A stretch of 64,000 bases of DNA from Aldrovandia affinis (lineage: Eukaryota > Chordata > Actinopteri > Notacanthiformes > Halosauridae). Below, piece after piece: positions 41,601 to 54,500 of the stretch. The position numbers and the translations under genes are program-made. The stretch covers positions 3,285,060 to 3,349,059 of the forward strand of contig JAINUG010000086.1 of NCBI GenBank assembly GCA_029706075.1, given 5' to 3'. Every line of letters begins with the position of its first letter. Positions within the stretch are counted from its first letter, which is position 1. The notes under the pieces were generated by a model. The model was not told the origin of the DNA. It was given only the letters and a program-made list of their open reading frames with translations, and ran no database searches.

Positions 41601-44600
41601 CTGGCCATCAAAGAGAACAAATGTCTCAAGAAAGCGGTATGCAAATGTGAATGTTCATTACATTTTAGAGCTACTCCCTGTGACATACTCCCTTTAATAA
41701 TGCATAAAAAAACCAAAAACATTTTCAACTGACGGTTCCAAGCAGATGTGTATATTTCAAATCTCTTGACTAACCCGATTGTCCATTTTCTAAATGGGCC
41801 ATGTCATCTCTGTACATGTGACGTGCTCAAATTTTCTGATATCATAAAATGTTATCTTATGTTTACAGCTTTCCTTTTACAAATCAGAGGTCGCACGTTT
41901 GGAAGTGGCTGTTCAGAAGTTAGAGGAGAAGAACTTGTCAGTTTTAAGTGAACTGTTTGATCTGCAATTCGCTGACGCTGGTATATTCAGGTATTAGTGG
42001 CCAGCCTGTCCACTTACAGACAAACTCAAATGGGACGTGTTTCCACCTCAGTGACATTCTGTCTGCATGACTGTTCCCTGCAGTGATGTCTTTTCAACCC
42101 AGGAAGCTAGCCTGGGGGTATCTGGCTCAGGGACTCCAGGGGACACCATAGAGGGACAGGACATCATTGACAAACCAGGTAAACCTGTTCGTCTGTAAAA
42201 CACAGCTCATATGTTACAGTACCCCATCTTCTTGTTCATCTGTAAAACCCAGCTTGAATGTTGTAGTATCACTCTTTTCATGTTTAACGTGTGTAGCGGT
42301 GATTTGTACAGGCAAGCATGATACCACCTGTTTTATGTGCCTCTGTGATGCTTCTGTGCAATAGGAGGGCCACAAGGGGGTGCTCTGTCTACTCTGAAAG
42401 AGAATAGTGTGACAGGCAACCCGAACAGGGGAGCTAATTCATTGCACATTTGTTGAACTTCTGAGGATTGTGGACAACTGGACTACATTTTCAGGCTTGC
42501 ATGGGCTGTCCTACACCGTAACATATTTTACAACTGAAGTCTTGTATGCAATTCTGGTGGAAGAAAAAGCTTTTTCATGGGATGAGATGACAAGAGAGTA
42601 TTTGCAGCAATGCAATAATTGCTTCTTTGCAATAAAAATCAAACTAATCAGACCTAAGAATCAAAACACCACTTAACATCACTGACACGTTTCTCAATAC
42701 ATCCATGTTTCTTGAAATAGTTTTTGCAAAAGGGATATTTTGAATTGCCTTTTTTTAAAACACTTTTTATAATTTATGTGTCAGAGCTGGGTTTCACTTA
42801 GAAAACCTAAACTGAATTATACATTTTTTTTAATTTTTTTAATTTTTATTTTTTTACACAGTTCGGAAGGAGACATATACAAATGATTCAGAAGATATTA
42901 TAAGTATGCTGTAAATTGTGTGTATACAAATCCCAGAAATCAGTCTAATAGGACAGATTTTCCAACCACATTTCACAATGAATCACAACATAGCAAACAT
43001 CTCTCAGGGCTCAGCAATGTGCTGGTTTTAAACCGACCCTCCATGTGATATTAAGTATTATTCATTTGCATGTCCTTACTGACCTTTATCCCTCCATTTT
43101 TGATTACCTTTTCTTCACAGATTTTCTGACAACCTCTCTATCCACAGCTTTTTACTTAACTTTTTATGGACATTTTTAATTTTATTCCAATTTGAAATAT
43201 TGATTGTATCTGTAAGCCCGTCCCATCCCTGCTACCTCTTAGTTTTTGAGGTGTGTTTAAGCTGATATAAAGATTATTTGTTATAATGTGATCAAGTTGG
43301 TAATTCACCATATTTTTACTGACCCCTTGAACAAATTCAAAACTCTCAGTCTTAATACGTTATGACATTACTCATTCATCGACCAACTCATTTAAAATCA
43401 ATCATTTTGGATACCTGTTTGAATTACTATTTTTTAAGGGGCTCAAATGAACACTAATAATCTACAGAAGCACTGAGAATTGCACCCTTCTATTAGAACA
43501 AACACATTTCTTACCCACATGTGTAACAAAGGATAGCCAACACTTGTTCAGTGTTATTTTGTATTTAATCCATCAAACCTCCATCAAACCTCCAAAACAA
43601 AATGATGTCAAATCCAGATAAGTATTTAATTATCAGCTCAGTAAAGCCTAATTAACAGAGCAGGCCTGGAATAAAAAACAACATACACACTGACTCTTGT
43701 GAGCCAGGCTTGGGAAATACTCTTCAACAAGTGTCTCTGTCAGTGCAGTTTTTTCACTTGGTCAAGAGGGAAGACTGCCCCCTGCTGGTACACCAGCTTC
43801 GTTTTTCTATGAGGTCCCCAACTCAAGTTCTAAGCAAGCTAAGTCACCCTTAGCTTTGGCTGTCTGGCAGGACAATTTTACAGGGTGCTTTGGCTGCTGG
43901 AAAAATTGGAACAAATGTTCCGCTCCATGCACAGCAGGTTGCTTATGCTCAGCTGATACAATTAATTTTGAAAATACACACAAAATCTTAATTCCTGTCC
44001 CTCTGCATTGTAGAATAAAATGGAGAGCTGAGAATTCTGCTGTGCTGAAAATTCTACCAGGCTGCAGGTCAAAAGCAACATTCTATAGCTAGTCAAGTGT
44101 ACAGTACATGTATTCCACCCCCAGAATACAATATAGTATATTATATGTTACCAAACCTCAATAAACTGTAGATATGCAATACTCAACTCTTTGTATACTA
44201 CCATACCATACACATCCCACCATACCATACACATTCTGTTCATGATCAGTCACACTGTACCATTCCATCACCACTACTAGCAGTAATAGAGCTCTGCTTT
44301 ATATTGCCTCCATATAATGAACTGGGCATTGTTGGGCCTCTCTTGTGGTGAGCAGGAGTGGGCCTGTTCTCCTGGCACCCATTCCAGAGCCTGCAGAGAG
44401 ACCATTGGGGCCTGAGATTGGTATCAGGTCAGGGTAGTCTGGACAACGGGAGGTACTGAGTCATATCCTTACAGAATCAGTCTCAACAAGGCGCGCCCAT
44501 TTCCCCGCGAGACAGCGTGGCATCTCGCCGCGGGTAAACACGAGAAGATAAAAGCAACAATAGCCACGCATTCCTTATATGGACTTTGAAGGGTATTCGC

Positions 44601-46858
44601 AGACTTCCTGCTGAATTTGTGGTATGCTGCCTTTGGTTTCGCCTGACCCACTCCTACCTCCCTCTGCCTCCTCCCCACCCTGCAGCGGAAGCAGACAGGG
44701 CCCTGGGGTGGCCAACAGCGCTGGAGAGAGCTGGGCCATCCAGCAGCTGCAGCCAGCCAGCCGACCAGCCAACTGGTTCCCCCACCCAGGGCATCACTGA
44801 CTTACTGTACGGCCGCCAGAGCAACATTCAAGTAAGGCATTGAGGCAATACAGGGCCATTTTTACACGGCGCACAGGGGAAGAGAGGTCTGAACAAAGGT
44901 GCTACACACTTTGAAAGGCTCCATTCCTGAGGCAAGCCCAGGCTAATATTTCACAGGCCTCATCCGATCACTGTCCTGTTTCAATGGCCCTCGGAAATGC
45001 CCTGAAGCATGCGTCTGGATCACTGACAGATGGCACTGCAAAGCAGAAACTTATTATTGCTTGTGTTGTGGCAGTGGACCCAGATCACGAGACAGAAACT
45101 AGCAAGTAACTCATACTTTTGAGGTTACAGGAACATAATGCAGTGTTGACTGGCGGCCAAGTAAAGATACCTAGTTAATAAAAACATTTAAAAATGGGGT
45201 TTTATCAGTAACTGCAAGTGGGGAGCTACATGCCATTAATTTGGTTTTAAGCGAGAGAAAAATATTAACTATATAATATATTGATGGCATGCCCTCATTC
45301 TGTTTCTTTTCCTCAAGGAAAATAAATGTTTCTGTCCACTTTTTTTTCCTCACTTCTTAAATTATTAACGGGAAGCTTTGTAGCAAATCTGTAATATGTC
45401 CCTGTGATAAGATTAGACGTCATTTATCTAATTATGGCAAAAACAACCATCAAGTGTGAAGACCTATTGTACCTGCATGAAACTATTTGACACAAAGCCA
45501 CAATAAGGACTGGCTGTAGGAAGTGCAGGAAGTGTCAGAAGCAACTTTCAGAAAATGAAAATAATTACATTTGAAAAAATTCACACACAAAAGGTTCTTA
45601 CAAATTAAATGATGGTACATGTCCAGACCAAGGTGACAGGGAAAGAATATCACCCTCGTGCACAAACCGAAACATTCATTCTACAAGGCAAACGGAAATA
45701 TTCAAGAAACAGACTCATCTCTACAAACGAGGGCATTTGACAAGTGGCGGACAGGTCTTTGGAGCCTTCATTTCCTTTACTGGATGATAAAGTAATAAAG
45801 GATGGCTAAAGTATAATGGATCAAAACTAATACTGAATCGAATTGGTTTGAATACAAATGCACATTTTTTGCTGTAAAGCACATTTAAGTCTGCAAGATT
45901 AAAAGATAACACAGCGCCAGTCTCCATCTGCTACTGTATATATAGGTCAGCTTCAGCTATGGGCCAGCAGTCAGGAGCCTCTACAAAAAAAAAAAGAAAG
46001 CGCGAACTATTTCTCTTGTTACATTAGGGCACGGCTATGGTGTTTGTTTTCAGAGCAATTACTTTAAAGTAAAGTTGCCCTTCAAATATCTGCCCCCAAA
46101 GGCAGGATCAGTATTTCAGTTTAGAAGGGCCAAAAAATGTTGTCTTTTGTCAATGTAACAACGCTTTATAGTAAATAATTAACCTTTTTTTAGACACTCC
46201 AGGAACACTTGTGCCATGAATGAGAAGGGATAGGATAAAATGTACTCCGCTCTAGCTTTTTTGCTATATGACAACACAGCCTTCAGATTGTTCTACGGTG
46301 TTAAAGCATGCAACAAGAAACTCGAGTGACGAAGCAGCGTGCAGGCTGCACTTAAGATATTCATTTTAACGATTCAAATTTTAATCAGTGACTCAATTGC
46401 GAGAGCTGACAGGTACCCAGACTTCATCTCGGTTCATTTAGCCAAAAGCATACATCTGAGGCTCCGTCGAGTCATTTCCAATCTTCCCCAGAAAAGGCAG
46501 GGCAACTGTTGTTTGAAGCGTTCCCTGTGCCACTTCCTCTTGGCAGCGCTCGGAGGAGATGGTTGTGCCGATATCTTAAAGAGACAATCCTCCTCCTTGT
46601 TGCGATGGAAAGGGTGGGTTGACACCCGGCCAAACAGGAAGCGTCCAGTGTGTGAGTCCCTCTTCTTTTTTCTCTCCTTCTCTCACTCTGTGGCAGGATT
46701 GCCCACACCTGGGAGCTCTGAAGCTACTGAATGTGGAGGGTAAGACCACCCCTCTGCACCAGGCCGTGGTTTCCTGTGACACGCTGCCTCCCGAACTTCA
46801 GCAGACCACCGCTCACTGGCCAGTCACCACCCATATGATTCTCACCAGGTTCAACTAG
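38615..46858 (+). CDS. ccdc83: Coiled-coil domain-containing protein 83: gene overview
   Basis: Eleven coding exons (38615-38679, 39181-39265, 39573-39741, 40117-40284, 41208-41299, 41568-41636, 41869-41990, 42084-42178, 42862-42903, 44686-44831, 46697-46858) join in phase to 404 aa plus stop, close to the roughly 413 aa I recall for human CCDC83. Residues about 22-257 are heptad-rich coiled coil. A Lys-rich patch (MKKTDKKTEKKMEKEKH) lies at about residues 170-188. The segment HLDKHSLLAIKENKCLKK followed by LEEKNLSVLSEL matches the conserved end of the human coiled coil (DKGSYLEIWEN...LEAENLVLIDQL). The C-terminal third is low complexity. The biochemical function is not established. Its position between sytl2 and picalm, on the opposite strand to both, matches human. 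No canonical AATAAA follows the stop before the picalm 3' end. Confidence 0.9.
39181..39265 (+). CDS. ccdc83: ccdc83 exon 2
   Basis: Encodes LQVMRKEVAEFQDEVSFLEY and then KKQIYNNQ, the start of the coiled coil. The acceptor is CTGTTCCAG and the donor is GTAAGA. Confidence 0.88.
39573..39741 (+). CDS. ccdc83: ccdc83 exon 3
   Basis: Encodes QQLKEEQTGHIRTLHKQLKE and on to THEQQLE. LKEEQ-x-x-HIR-L matches LKEEQIWHIRHLL of human CCDC83. The acceptor is probably CATAG before 39573; CAACAG before 39582 is an in-phase alternative. The donor is GTACAC. Confidence 0.85.
40117..40284 (+). CDS. ccdc83: ccdc83 exon 4
   Basis: Encodes LQTVLGSLEQEVKTLQAEKQ and on to KTFQEMS; coiled coil. The acceptor is GTTTAAG and the donor is GTATGT; phase 1 at both ends. 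The following intron begins with a short GATA repeat near 40340 and contains a run of C at about 40509-40520. Confidence 0.88.
41208..41299 (+). CDS. ccdc83: ccdc83 exon 5
   Basis: Encodes DSIEWTMKEDMKKTDKKTEK and on to HLASE, the basic patch. The acceptor is ACTCCAG and the donor is GTATGA. Confidence 0.88.
41568..41636 (+). CDS. ccdc83: ccdc83 exon 6
   Basis: Encodes RAIEHLDKHSLLAIKENKCL and KKA. The acceptor is TTCTTCAG and the donor is GTATGC; phase 0 at both ends. Confidence 0.9.
41869..41990 (+). CDS. ccdc83: ccdc83 exon 7
   Basis: Encodes LSFYKSEVARLEVAVQKLEE and on to DLQFADAGIF, the end of the coiled coil. The acceptor is TTTACAG and the donor is GTATTA. Confidence 0.9.
42084..42178 (+). 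CDS. ccdc83: ccdc83 exon 8
   Basis: Encodes DVFSTQEASLGVSGSGTPGD and on to DIIDKP, a Gly/Ser-rich linker. The acceptor is CCCTGCAG and the donor is GTAAAC. Confidence 0.85.
42862..42903 (+). CDS. ccdc83: ccdc83 exon 9 (42-nt small exon)
   Basis: Encodes VRKETYTNDSEDII. A very strong T-rich tract and ACACAG precede it, and GTATGC follows. It is phase 1-1, so inclusion or skipping both keep the frame: a cassette-exon candidate. Confidence 0.72.
   Translation, partial: FGRRHIQMIQKIL
42904..44685 (+). other. ccdc83: ccdc83 intron 9
   Basis: 1.8 kb with no repeat family or exon recognised. Confidence 0.6.
44686..44831 (+). CDS. ccdc83: ccdc83 exon 10
   Basis: Encodes EADRALGWPTALERAGPSSS and on to DLLYGRQSNIQ, a Ser/Pro-rich region ending in a hydrophobic-aromatic stretch. 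The acceptor is CACCCTGCAG and the donor is GTAAGG. Confidence 0.85.
44832..46696 (+). other. ccdc83: ccdc83 intron 10
   Basis: 1.9 kb; no exon or identifiable transposon. Confidence 0.6.
46697..46858 (+). CDS. ccdc83: ccdc83 exon 11 (last, with stop)
   Basis: Encodes DCPHLGALKLLNVEGKTTPL and ends WPVTTHMILTRFN followed by TAG at 46856-46858. The acceptor is CTGTGGCAG. Confidence 0.87.
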   Translation, partial: DCPHLGALKLLNVEGKTTPLHQAVVSCDTLPPELQQTTAHWPVTTHMILTRFN

Positions 46859-47088
46859 CCTGCCCCGTCTCTACTCACACTGGCACCTCATCCACTGAGG
46901 GCATTACCGTTATTTTTTGTTTGCACCCTTAGTCAGTCATTTTCAGGTGATCACATACATTTCACACATACCTGACACTGATTCGGACCCACAGACACAT
47001 TTTCCAATGTAAAACACACTTTCCTGTTTTCCCCCTCCCCCTTTTTATAAAGAAGATGGAAAGATGACAACATTTGTGGAAGCTGCAC
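46859..47088. other. Tail-to-tail gap between ccdc83 and picalm
   Basis: 230 bp containing the ccdc83 3' UTR start. No plus-strand AATAAA or ATTAAA is present here. Confidence 0.6.
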
Positions 47089-47094
47089 TTTATT
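47089..47094 (-). promoter_or_regulatory. picalm: Probable picalm poly(A) signal (AATAAA)
   Basis: AATAAA on the minus strand, about 1.4 kb past the picalm stop codon. It is the candidate nearest the ccdc83 end; other AT-rich sites upstream could also be used. Confidence 0.5.
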
Positions 47095-48531
47095 TGAAAA
47101 TCAACCAATTTCTGCTTACATACATTTTTTATATATATATAAACAAAAATAGAATCTGCAAGGACAATGCAGCAAATATGCTAAATGAATGAACAGAATT
47201 GCCTTCATATTTCTGACCATCCTTCACACTCCCGCCCCCCACCCCCCCGAAACTCCCTCCCCCGAACGGACAGGGACTTTTATATACACAAAGCACCGAT
47301 CAACAGCGCTCCTCTTCTCCCTGTTCAACTGAATCTTTACTACTAATTTACAAAGATGCTACGGACCCAACCTCTATTTCTGACGCTTACTGATGCCCAC
47401 CATTAAAATGCACTCTGCGCCTTCACCTCCAGCCAGTTTAGGACCCCCCCCTCCCCTCCTTTGGAAAGATGGCCAGAAGATGAAGGCGACTCTTCACATT
47501 CAGGTTGGAAAGGCAGCCATAAAGCTGTCAATGTAAAATAATGACATGCCAAGCATAAAGCAGTACAGGTCCTTCCCAAATGCAATGCTGCTGAATCACG
47601 AATGTAGTGCTTTGCTAGTCAGGGAAATGTTCCCTTGCAAGAACCCTAGGCACAGAGTTGACTATGTGGATTGATTAATTGTATACCCCCTCCCATTTCC
47701 CTTACAAATGTAGGGTTGTGAATTTCTGAGCTACAAATAATTGTACTAGACATAAAACTGGTTCAGAGAATATTTAGTGCTCTATCAGTCAGTTTACAGG
47801 TGTTTTTACATTTTTATTTTTTGATATATATATTTTTTAACTCAGTCACTCTCAAATTTCAATTATACAGTCTGCCATACCCATGTATAATTGTGATCTC
47901 ACTCTCACAAGGAAGTGTTTGATGTAATTAGTATTTTTCATGTCTTCAACGGATAATCATAAATAAATACAAACAATGCACAAGGAATGTCTACTGCAAA
48001 CGTAATAGTTAAAAAAAATCATAGTATAAACTGTAGTTAGCATCTCTAATTGGTGACAGTTAAATTAGGTAACGCATGATTGATGATCAGATCAAAATTC
48101 CATGAATTCCTTCCCAGTCTAAACACCCCCACCCCTTCCCAATTTCCCACTCAAGAAAACATCAAGCTGTATGTGGTACAACCAACTATTTTCTGATACA
48201 TAACAGCAAAGTCTAACCCTCCCCCCCCAAAAAAATAAAATAAATTCGGCACCCACATTTTATCTTTACAGACGTCAGGTTGAGTTTTTCCCTGTACAGG
48301 GATAATAACTGTCACCTTCTTAGACAAATTACAAGATGGGTGCCGTGTCCATTGGCGCCATTTAAACATGGTTTTCCCCCCCACCCCCATCATCACCCCT
48401 TTGATTCCTGCACAAGTCCTTACTGGGCTGATATTCTCAGTGAAGACTAAAACAGCAAAGTGGATTTTGCTTCAAGGAGAACATTTTGCCGATTTGCACC
48501 TTGTCTTCAGAAAGCAACGGCTCCCTTTGCA
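47095..48531 (-). other. picalm: Probable picalm 3' UTR
   Basis: Non-coding, A/T-rich with several T- and C-rich runs. Extent is inferred from the stop at 48532 and the poly(A) signal at 47089. Confidence 0.55.
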
Positions 48532-48546
48532 CTACATGAACTGCAT
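48532..48546 (-). CDS. picalm: picalm last coding exon (MQFM, stop)
   Basis: Only ATG CAG TTC ATG TAG is coding, after a CTACCCCCAG acceptor. Human PICALM ends IQFM at the same junction after ...SGAQ, so this tiny coding end is credible. Confidence 0.88.
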   Translation of the reverse strand: MQFM

Positions 48547-51500
48547 CTGGGGGTAGAAAGCAAAAAGAGATATCACTGAATACGTGTTCAAATGTTCACC
48601 TAAAAATGAGCCCTACACTCTTCACCGCATTTTTTTCAGATCTGTGAAACTTAGGGGGCAAAATTTTTTTTTTTTTTTTTAAGTTTCTCTTGCCAAAGAA
48701 AATGTCAAAATAAATATGTGTATGATCATAATGATTCTCATGTAGCTGGTGGAATGGAAGTGTAAGCTTTTTAGTAGAGAAACTCAAATATATTCTTAGG
48801 CCACTGAACTTCACTCAGCCTCAGCTAGCAATGGCCAGTTTACAGCCACTGGTCTGCCCATAATGTGGGACAAATAAATCTGCCAGGAGTTCCTGTAAAT
48901 GGGCAAACAGGAATGGTACAAGATCTAATTGAAATCTCAAGCTCTTTATGTAAGGAGATGTGATCTTTAAAATGACAGAGTACTACATATAAATGCAAAT
49001 AAAATATACATAGCTATAATTTTACCTTGCCAGGATTCCATTTTTTTTCCCTCCCTAACACATTTTTATCAACATGTATTTTCAGAAAGATTACTTTTAC
49101 AGCAGTGCATGGCCATTTAAATCAAGTTTAATCACACAATTACCTTTAAACCTGTGGCAATGTCACCATTGAAGTACAGAGTATTGACGCAAAAGAGCAA
49201 AACATACAACCACTTCACCCCATATTGAAATTCCCAATCGCAACTGTATGCCCATCATGGCAAAATCATACCAAACGCATTGAGAACGCTGGTGCCCAAT
49301 CGACCAGAGGAGCTGGGTGCGTTGGGGGTTACAGTGAGAAACATGGCATTAATTATTAACTGTCAAGTTCTCTTTAGTTCAGTACATCTCAGTGCACAAT
49401 AAAACAAGCACTTATGAAATAATCATTTTTTCAGCATAACTTTTCTTTATCTGAGTTACTGCCTCTGTTATTTGTCAGCTTTAAAAACAGAATCCTGGCA
49501 ATCTTAACAAATTTATTTGACAATTACTTCCTGTAAACACATCTATAGGGAAACTCAAATTCATTTTTAGTTTGTGCAAGGTTATTTACGTTCAGAATAT
49601 ACAGTACAATCCTTAATGGACACTAGCCACAGATTTAACTGCAAATTAAATTACCGGGAATTAATACAGGTTTCTGGTGTAAATGGAGATGTGCATGGTT
49701 AATGGCTACATCAATAGTCACATACCGTATAAGTCTGAACAGTGCTCATTTCTGCACTAAATGATCACAGCAAACCGCAACACTTAAACTGTGCACTTGG
49801 AAGGAAAGACTAATCATTCCAGAGTCTGTGTCAGGGTCATAGGAGGAGGTTTAAGGAGTCTTTAAAAAAAAAAAAAAAAAAAAAGGTGATTTAATGAGGA
49901 TGTGATGGAGTGAGATATTCACGGCCGAGATTAAACTGTTAAACTCGAGTGCCTGAAGGACATGGAGTAGGGAGGGGTAATGTCTTCATGCGGGCAGAGC
50001 AGAAGTTGGAACGATCATGCAGCATCCGCACGCACACGCACCCACACGGACGCACACAGTAACATGCTGTACCTAAAGACGCTCTACAAGAAATCCTTGA
50101 GAGAGAGCTGTGCAAAGGGGTCCTTTCCTGGAGCTCTGAGGGGACTTTGACTGGAGGGACTAGAAGCTGCGGAGGGCTGAGTTCAGAGAGAACGAGAGAG
50201 AGTGAGGAAATTGAGGATCAGCCAGGAGAAATTACACAGAGGAGGAGGAGGAGGAGGAGGAGGAGGAGAGAGAAAAATCAAGGAGGTATTTTTGTATTTT
50301 TACAAAGGGGGAGGAGTGGCTTTGGACAGATTCAGAAGTAAGATTTTGTCAGTCCGCCCGTGGCAGTGGGGGCTGAGGCCCGGCACCTCGGTGGGGCACG
50401 CTTGGCGGAGCAGCAGAAAAGAAGCTTCGCAATGCAGCACTCTCGCTCCTCAAGCCTTATGTGCAAGTAGTGCTGTGGATGCAAATGTACCGGAGGGATG
50501 GGAGATAACCGGGATACATATTCCCAACACAGTGGCTTTACAATGGAGGGGGAATACGTATCCTTTGTTTGCATGCCAGCCATCGTATTCAGATCACCGC
50601 TGAAATGGTACATGAGGGTGAAAGTGGTTAACTCAAGCGCATTCTGAATACAAGTCCTCTCGTGACAGAACTCCTATTGATCTCAGAATAGAATTCTGTG
50701 GGACGGATGGCGCGGCGAGTTCCGGAATACCGACAAGAGTATTCCCACACCGATTTCATGAGGCTGGTAATGCAATTCTGTACTGAATCAAATTTAGTCC
50801 GATTTGCGTGTTAATGGCTGGCAGTCCACAGCAGCTGTGAATCAGCGCTCTCCCGCAGCGGAATGCCAGCGTGTGACGGAGCCGTGCATGTGCAGGGTCT
50901 GGGAACGCTTTGACCTGGTTCCCCCCCCCCTCCTGGCGCGGGGCGGCTCTTCACAGCAGACACAGCAGCAGTGTGCTCGGGGAGGGCCGGGTGGGGCACA
51001 TACCTGTGCCCCTGAGACCGGGCCGAAGGGGTTGGCCGGCCGCATCACAGGCTGTGTGTACATCATGGTGGGCTGGGTCATCACTGCCATGGAGCTCATC
51101 TGTGGAGGCTGCAATGACAAGGAGGAGCAGACAGGGTTCCCACTCGAATCAGATTTTCTATTCTCCTTGACTTTGATGATATTTTAAGGACACATTTTGA
51201 ATTTTCAAGGTTTTCTTGGAGCAATAATCAGGACTACTTTGGGCCATAGGGCTACTTTTGTAAGGTGGACATACATTTTAAGGCACAATATTTTGTGTCA
51301 ACAAAGACACACACTTCACTCTCCACTGACCAATGACTTATGGTAGAGGATTTAATGTACAAACAAATGAGCCATCCAATTTCTTAGCATGATCAGCACA
51401 CTGACTTAACAGTAAATGACATCAATCTAGTTAGCTAGCAATAAAGGTAGTTATAGCCATTTAAAAAACAACATTAAAATAAAAGGCCAATTTCCCCAGA

Positions 51501-54500
51501 CAGTAGGATATTGGACCACTTCCCATGACTTCAAGGATGCAAATATTTTCAAGGATTTCCAAGAACCAATGGAACCCTGAGCAGAATACCCAAAATGCAA
51601 AAGCACAGCTGTACTTCCGTTTCCACGGTCGGAATGGAAATGATACTCCCAATACACAGGGGTTTGAATCGCTTCAGGATTTACGCGACGCTGGTTAGTG
51701 TAACGAGTGGAAGCCATCCAAGCCAACGAGTGGTGGCTTGGAATCGGCGATGAGAGTGCCGTTCCGTCCCCGCTACCCGTTCAATTACTGCACATACAGA
51801 AATTGTTGTGGAAGGATTTTTTTTTGCAGTATGCTGAAGAGGCTCATGACAAATGAGTAGACATGCATATATCAAATGTTTGTTTTATGACATAGTGCTC
51901 ACTTGTTCCTAAGCTTCAAGGGCTGTGCCTTTGAACTCATCCACAGGAATGCAGGGCTTTCCCCTTCAATAACACACCTGCATTCATTGCCTTGAGAGCA
52001 GTTGATTAGTCACAATCGACATCGTCTATATAAACTGTTAATTCCAACAGCAAAAAACTTCTATGGCATGCCACTCGGTTCTAATGGCAGTCTGAAGGGC
52101 ACTGTAATAGATGTATGTGTCCCACATACAATTGTTTTTAATCCAATAAAGTGTTTGAATTCCACCCAAGTGAAGTCAGAGTACAAAGATTCAGTATCCT
52201 TTCCTGACTCGACTCCAGTTACTTGTTAACCAATGTTCCAGAAGAGCCGACTGCTCTGAAACAACATGCGGATATAGGCTGTAAAAGTTAGTCATTGTGC
52301 CATCTGTCCAATGTTCCACCTCATCTGAGAGTCACAGAGCGGAGCGGATCCCTTGGCATACTTTGCCTGCGGAACAAGGCATTTTCAATTCAATATACAT
52401 TACAAATGGTTATTTTGGCACCTTGTGTTTTCACTTTCACTATTCAAATCAATAATGATATATGGTATATGATATATCTTATCATATCTGTTTTTACACA
52501 ATTGTTTTCATTGCACATGTCAAGGAAATGTAGGGGATTATTTTTTTGTTGACATAAATGGATTGTGTGGTTAGTATCGACCTTGGGGTGGAACTCTACT
52601 ATAGACAGAGTGATGTGATCACTTATTTTCCAGGAGCTGCTCCAGATAAGCCAAGCAGTGATTTATCACATCAAGCTGAACACAAGGTTACTGAATCCCA
52701 CAGTACAGCTGGAGGGGAGTATGATCCATCACTCTTTTCAAATGTGCTCCATTATGTACATTGAAACGGTGGGAAAAGGTGAGAATTTCTAAAGACACCC
52801 TGGAACAGATTCACACACAAGATGCGTCGATGCTGAGAAAAGGCAAGCGGGCATTACATAAGCCACACATGCGGCAGCCAATGATGTAATGACTCCGTCA
52901 CTACTCCGCTTGGGCTAATGTGACGCCTTTACGTAAACCCTCCATTGAAAAACACGGAAGCAACTGGAGACCTTTGCTAGCTCTGGGGTAGGTGGAATAC
53001 TCCAGAAGCAGAAAGCAACAATTCTTTGTTCTGAGACAAGACTGGAAATGGTGATAGTGCCTTCAATGTTTGCATCACTTTTTTTTTTTTTTTCACGATT
53101 GAAACAATTAGAATGAACGCAGTCAGGTAGAACATGTATGCACAGCTCTGAAAAAGCCCTTCTCCCCCGATTCCACCCAATCGGCTTAAGAACTGAGCTG
53201 AATAGAGTGTCACTCCATTCATCAACGAGTGGCCGCGGTGGCAGCACCCCCGCCCCTGATCTCATGGACTGTAATTAAAACTTAACAGTGTAAAGTTCAA
53301 TCAATCGCATTTCACGCTGTATAAAGCACCTGTATAAACCACAGCGCTTTGCAGGGCGCAGCATACAAAACGTGACTGCCTAAAGAGAAACGGAGCACTT
53401 ACCATTCCATAGGCCATCATTCCTGTGGGCGTTGTTGCTGGGAAGGCCATGACAGAGGGTGCCTGGGATGACACAAGTGGACACAAATGAGATGTTGAAA
53501 TTAAAAACATTTAAAAAAAATCAAACTTCACAATTTTCACAAAAAAATTCTCCTTTTAACTCCATCTATGCTTTTGGTAGCTTAAACATTGCACAAGATT
53601 GATGACTACTCCTCCCGCCCTGTTTTTTTGACTCTCAAAACACTGTTCACCTTTACAAAGTTCTCTCTGTGCATTTCCCCCGAACAGGGTACACGCAAGG
53701 GTCTCGCTGCCTACTTACACTTTGGCAATGAGTGTTTCACATCTGGGAGACATTAACCCAATGTTCTTCTCTTTTTTTTTCTAGTAAGCATAATGGCTAG
53801 CCAGTAGCAGTGTGCATGAACTCTGGGAGAGAGAAAGAACGATTTCCCTGGGAAGCCTGATCTGTAACTGGCAGCTGTGGCAGTCAGCTGAAAAGGGAAA
53901 GAGGAGCTCTTTATGGGAGGCCCCGATTGATTCGCAGACATACCCTGCACCCGCGACAGACATACTTTTGTTTCTACAGTATCACAGCCCATTCAGTTCA
54001 ATGAAAAGGCTCTTGGGAAGGAAATCTTTGATTAGGAATTCAGTTAGCTGAAGAGGCTCGCCACAGAAAAAGTGGACATATACATAGAGCAAATGTTTGT
54101 TTCGCTGCATAGTGCTCACTTGTTTCTGGGCTTCAAGGGCCATTCCTTTGAACTCGTTTGGCTTAATGCTGAATGCCTTTTTAAAATTCAAGTGCGAGGG
54201 ACAAAAAGTAACTCGGCCGTTTCTTGCTTACTATCATACTTGCGTGACCGAGTTTCTGCTAAATGAATTGAGGCTAGACAGGAAATCTGCCTGGCACTGA
54301 GTGTTTTGCATATTTGCTCATTAAAGAGGCCCAAAGTTCCCTTCCCGCACAAATGTCCAGGTGCACTGTCCGGCATCTCAACACAGCTAATTAGTGCATC
54401 CGACTGCTGTGACTTGATCTAACAGGCTATGACAAATCAAGAACACAATAACATACTGTAATACACCACTCTCTCGTGTTGCCCAAAATAGTTTCCCTGT

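Noticed and set aside
50804-51187. Plus-strand ORF of 127 codons
   Set aside because: Antisense to a picalm coding exon and its flank; composition explained by that exon.
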